The notes below the pieces were generated by a model that ran no database searches, was not told the origin of the DNA, and saw nothing but the letters and a program-made list of their open reading frames with translations. The position numbers were made by a program, and so were the translations under genes. 15,346 bases of DNA from Synergistaceae bacterium UBA4088 (GTDB lineage: Bacteria; Synergistota; Synergistia; Synergistales; Thermovirgaceae), in assembly GCA_002382605.1 (NCBI GenBank), contig DFYG01000075.1, forward strand, positions 2,255 through 17,600. Direction: 5' to 3'. Below are positions 13,040 through 15,346 of the stretch, piece by piece. Every line of letters begins with the position of its first letter. The first letter of the stretch is position 1.

Positions 13040-13606
13040 ATGCTCGCAATAATGAACACAAAGCTCTGGAGAGTACTTGGAATTATCCAGAAAACAGTCA
13101 TGGTTATTTCTTCCATGGCTATCCTGACGCTGGTCCTGGTCCAGGTTCTTCTCAGATACGTATTCAAGCTGCCCCTGATGGGTGTCGAAGAGATCGCCAC
13201 GATGGTGGGATTCTGGCTCTATTTCATGGGGGCTTCGTGGGGAACCGCCGACAGGACCCACATCAAGGCCGATGTTATGCAGGCAGCCATCAAGGACCCC
13301 AGGAAACAGATCTGGATCAAGGTTTTCACGGCAACTCTCTGCGTGGGTCTTTCCGGGATGATGGTCTACTGGGGGTGGGGCTACACCGTCTGGGGCTATA
13401 CGAGACTGCAGCTCTCCCCGACGCTGATGATCCCGATGATATATTCCCAGGTCAGCATCTTCGTGGGAGCGATCCTTATGTTCTTCTACTTCGTGGTCGA
13501 GCTTGTGGATTATTTCCTGCAGGCGACAGGGAAGAAGCCCCTTGAGATGCCTGGAGAATACTGTAACAGCCCGGTGGACGCTCCGGTGATCGACGATGTC
13601 AGGTAA
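13040..13606 (+). CDS. dctQ: TRAP transporter small permease (DctQ family)
   Basis: The 188-residue membrane protein has four hydrophobic helices and the DctQ hallmark region LVQVLLRYVFKLPLMGVEEIATMVGFWLYFMGASWGTADRTHIKAD at about residues 33-78. It pairs with the large permease to form the sodium-dependent TRAP importer. AAGGAGGT (13025-13032) is seven bases before ATG 13040 and decides between this frame and an overlapping ATG at 13036 in another frame, whose product lacks membrane character. The last 25 residues form a polar cytoplasmic tail. The substrate cannot be read from this subunit. Confidence 0.92.
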   Translation: MLAIMNTKLWRVLGIIQKTVMVISSMAILTLVLVQVLLRYVFKLPLMGVEEIATMVGFWLYFMGASWGTADRTHIKADVMQAAIKDPRKQIWIKVFTATLCVGLSGMMVYWGWGYTVWGYTRLQLSPTLMIPMIYSQVSIFVGAILMFFYFVVELVDYFLQATGKKPLEMPGEYCNSPVDAPVIDDVR

Positions 13607-13640
13607 TTCCAAAATGATCCAGTACGGGGAGTGGTAAAGA

Positions 13641-14942
13641 ATGGTAATTGCGATCAACCTTGCCCTTCTGATAGGCCTTATAGTCATCGGGCTGCCGGTT
13701 CCATTCTGCTTCATGTCGGCCGCCATCTATATGGGCATCGTTTATGATTTCAGCTTCTCGTTCCTTCTTCCGGGAGGGTACTATGCACTCAATTCCCTCA
13801 CCCTTCTTTCCGTGCCATTCTTCATCATGGCAGGAGCGCTCATGTCCTCCTCAGGTATTGCGGAACGCCTCACAGACTTCGCACAGGCGTTCCTCGGCCG
13901 TATGCGGGGAGGCATGGGAGCGGCCACGATAGTCGCCTGCGCCATCTTCGGCGCCATCTCCGGTACCTGCTCTTCGGCGGTCGCCTGCATCGGCGGGATC
14001 ATGATCCCTCGCCTGGAAAAACTCGGATACCCGCGCTACTACTCCGTAGCAATGGTAGGGTGCGCCTCTGTCCTCGGGCAGCTGATACCGCCAAGCGTCC
14101 CGATGATCCTCTACGCCTGGGTCACGCAGCAATCCGTAGCGGCCTGCTTTCTGGCCACGGTCATTCCCGGCATCCTTACGACCATTTTGATGTGCGTTGT
14201 CAACTGGTTCGAGGTCAAGAGGATGGGCACCGTCCAGGTTGAGCCGCAGATAACCTTCACCGAGAAACTCCAGGTCATAGGAAAGGCCACCAGGCATGGG
14301 ATGTGGAGCCTTCTTATGCCTGTCATAATCCTAGGAGGCATTTACGGAGGGATCACCACTCCGACAGAGTCGGCCGCCCTGGCAGTCTTCTACGCCATTG
14401 TCGTCGGTTTTCTCATCCACCGGGAGCTCACGCCCAAGATACTTGGAGAAGCACTAGTGAGTTCATCCACCACTACCGGTGTGTGCGTCCTGATGCTCTT
14501 TTTCGTCTCCATACTGGCGAAGATATACACGATGCAGCGCATCCCGCAGCAGCTCGCCGATTTCATGATGTCGGTCTCCAGCAACAAGATCGTTCTGCTT
14601 CTGCTGGTCAACGCCTTCCTGATCATCATAGGCATGATGATGGACGACTTCAGCGGCACGATGCTCTCCGCTCCGCTCCTTCTGCCGCTGATGGTCACGA
14701 TAGGGGTCCACCCGGTCCACTTCGCGGCCATAATGGGAACCAACCTGGGACTGGGCAACGTAACACCACCGTGCGCCCCGATCCTGTACCTTGCGGGCCG
14801 GATAGGAGGAGCGTCGATCGACGAGTACTTCAAGCCGGCCCTCAAGTTCATGTTCTTCGCCCAGGTCCCGGTCATCATAATGACCACATACTTCCCCGGT
14901 CTTTCGATGTGGCTTCCGGGGTTGCTAATGGGTGTAAAGTAG
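13641..14942 (+). CDS. dctM: TRAP transporter large permease (DctM family)
   Basis: The 433-residue protein is almost entirely hydrophobic, with about twelve membrane segments, the typical DctM size. Characteristic stretches are GAISGTCSSAVACIGGIMIPRLEKLGYPRYYSVAMVGCASVLGQLIPPSVPMILYAWVT at about 100-160, GGIYGGITTPTESAALAVFYAIVVG near 232-256, MMMDDFSGTMLSAPLLLPLM near 332-352, and LGLGNVTPPCAPILYLAG. It carries the sodium-coupled transport pathway and receives substrate from the binding protein encoded downstream. It follows dctQ by 34 bases with a modest GGGGAG ribosome-binding site. Confidence 0.94.
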   Translation: MVIAINLALLIGLIVIGLPVPFCFMSAAIYMGIVYDFSFSFLLPGGYYALNSLTLLSVPFFIMAGALMSSSGIAERLTDFAQAFLGRMRGGMGAATIVACAIFGAISGTCSSAVACIGGIMIPRLEKLGYPRYYSVAMVGCASVLGQLIPPSVPMILYAWVTQQSVAACFLATVIPGILTTILMCVVNWFEVKRMGTVQVEPQITFTEKLQVIGKATRHGMWSLLMPVIILGGIYGGITTPTESAALAVFYAIVVGFLIHRELTPKILGEALVSSSTTTGVCVLMLFFVSILAKIYTMQRIPQQLADFMMSVSSNKIVLLLLVNAFLIIIGMMMDDFSGTMLSAPLLLPLMVTIGVHPVHFAAIMGTNLGLGNVTPPCAPILYLAGRIGGASIDEYFKPALKFMFFAQVPVIIMTTYFPGLSMWLPGLLMGVK

Positions 14943-14957
14943 ATATCTTCAGGAAAA

Positions 14958-14995
14958 TTTGCCAATACCCGCCATTTTCGAAGGGAGGTGGCAAA
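14958..14995 (+). promoter_or_regulatory. mRNA hairpin between dctM and dctP
   Basis: TTTGCCA (14958-14964) pairs with TGGCAAA (14989-14995); CCC (14968-14970) pairs with GGG (14983-14985) across a 3x3 internal loop. No T-run follows, so it is not a classical terminator. In the 159-base gap between permease and binding-protein genes it could protect or process the transcript to give excess binding protein. The rest of the gap shows no gene. Confidence 0.4.
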
Positions 14996-15101
14996 GAACT
15001 AAAGAGTACGCAGGATCAGCCCGGACTCAGAGATCAGCAGAAACAGAGGATTTTTAATGAGGCACTAATGATACAAATCTTTAGAGGAGGTGCTTTTTGA
15101 G

Positions 15102-15346
15102 ATGAGAAAGATCGTTGCTCTTGCGCTAGTCGTGACCCTGGTCCTCGTCTTCGGAGCCGCGGCTTCCGCCGCCCCGAAGTGGACATTCAAGATGGGTCAC
15201 GCCAATCCGGCGGGAACCCCTTATGACCAGTCCGCCAACAAGTTTGCCGAACTTGTTTTTGAGAAGACCAATGGCCAGGTGAAGATCAACATCTTCCCCA
15301 ACAACCAGCTGGGCGACTGGACGGAAACATTCGAGCTGATCTCCCG
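15102..15346 (+). CDS. dctP: TRAP transporter substrate-binding protein (DctP family), 3' end outside window
   Basis: Only the first 81 complete codons are present; the frame is open to the window edge. The first 24 or so residues are a signal peptide (MRKIVALALVVTLVLVFGAA, cleavage near ASA-APK). The mature start KWTFKMGHANPAGTPYDQSANKFAELVFEKTNGQVKINIFPNNQLGDWTETFELIS has the typical DctP features: a first strand, the H-x-x-P-x-x-T-P-like segment, and the NQLGD turn. It captures the substrate in the periplasm for DctQM. GGAGG (15086-15090) lies eleven bases before the ATG. The residue set that would define the ligand lies beyond the window. Confidence 0.92.
   Translation, partial: MRKIVALALVVTLVLVFGAAASAAPKWTFKMGHANPAGTPYDQSANKFAELVFEKTNGQVKINIFPNNQLGDWTETFELIS

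Noticed and set aside
13036..13545. Overlapping plus-strand frame starting four bases before the dctQ start
   Set aside because: It lacks membrane segments, and its ATG is only 3 bases from the ribosome-binding site, against the ideal 7-base spacing of the dctQ start.
12932..13726. 264-codon minus-strand open frame opposite dctQ
   Set aside because: It is antisense to a clear TRAP small permease, with histidine- and aspartate-rich noise and no domain.

Overview
The window reads as a stretch of chromosome from an amino-acid-fermenting, diderm, strictly anaerobic bacterium. My best guess is a member of the Synergistota. This rests on the moderately GC-rich sequence, periplasmic binding proteins with cleavable signal peptides, a TRAP transporter, and the OrtA/OrtB amino-ketopentanoate thiolase beside alanine racemase. 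The taxonomic call is inference; no rRNA or other marker gene is present.

Region 1 (1-4094, plus strand) is a molybdenum/tungsten module. It opens with a WtpA/ModA-like oxyanion-binding protein that shows no signal peptide in the window. Next come a promoter, a Moco-type riboswitch aptamer, and an intrinsic terminator with an exactly overlapping antiterminator. These control a three-gene ABC importer (FecB/BtuF-like binding protein, FecCD-type permease, ATPase). On sequence alone the importer would be called iron or cobalamin; the riboswitch argues for molybdate or tungstate, as in MolBCA systems. A second intrinsic terminator lies between the binding protein and the permease.

Region 2 (4091-8438) is a cyclic-di-GMP cluster. 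A double-Cache GGDEF diguanylate cyclase (minus strand) is divergent from a membrane-anchored phosphodiesterase with a degenerate GGDEF and an intact EAL domain (plus strand). Behind them is a wrecked PAS...HD-GYP gene with most of its middle deleted. The cyclase and the importer ATPase converge tail to tail and share the palindrome CTAG as their two stop codons.

Region 3 (8439-8859) is a gene-free interval packed with repeats: a long outer inverted repeat, an inner pair of inverted repeats, and a degenerate heptamer array.

Region 4 (8860-15346) carries amino-acid metabolism with a D-amino-acid theme. A D-cysteine desulfhydrase-type PLP enzyme (minus strand) is divergent from ortA-ortB (2-amino-4-oxopentanoate thiolase, which in the known ornithine pathway yields acetyl-CoA and D-alanine). 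Alanine racemase follows, then a TRAP transporter in the order dctQ-dctM-dctP, with dctP running off the end. A plausible scheme is uptake, thiolytic cleavage, then D-alanine racemised to L-alanine for fermentation. The rest of the ornithine pathway (aminomutase, dehydrogenase) is not in this window. Several starts here differ from the longest open frame because ribosome-binding sites or RNA structures decide them.
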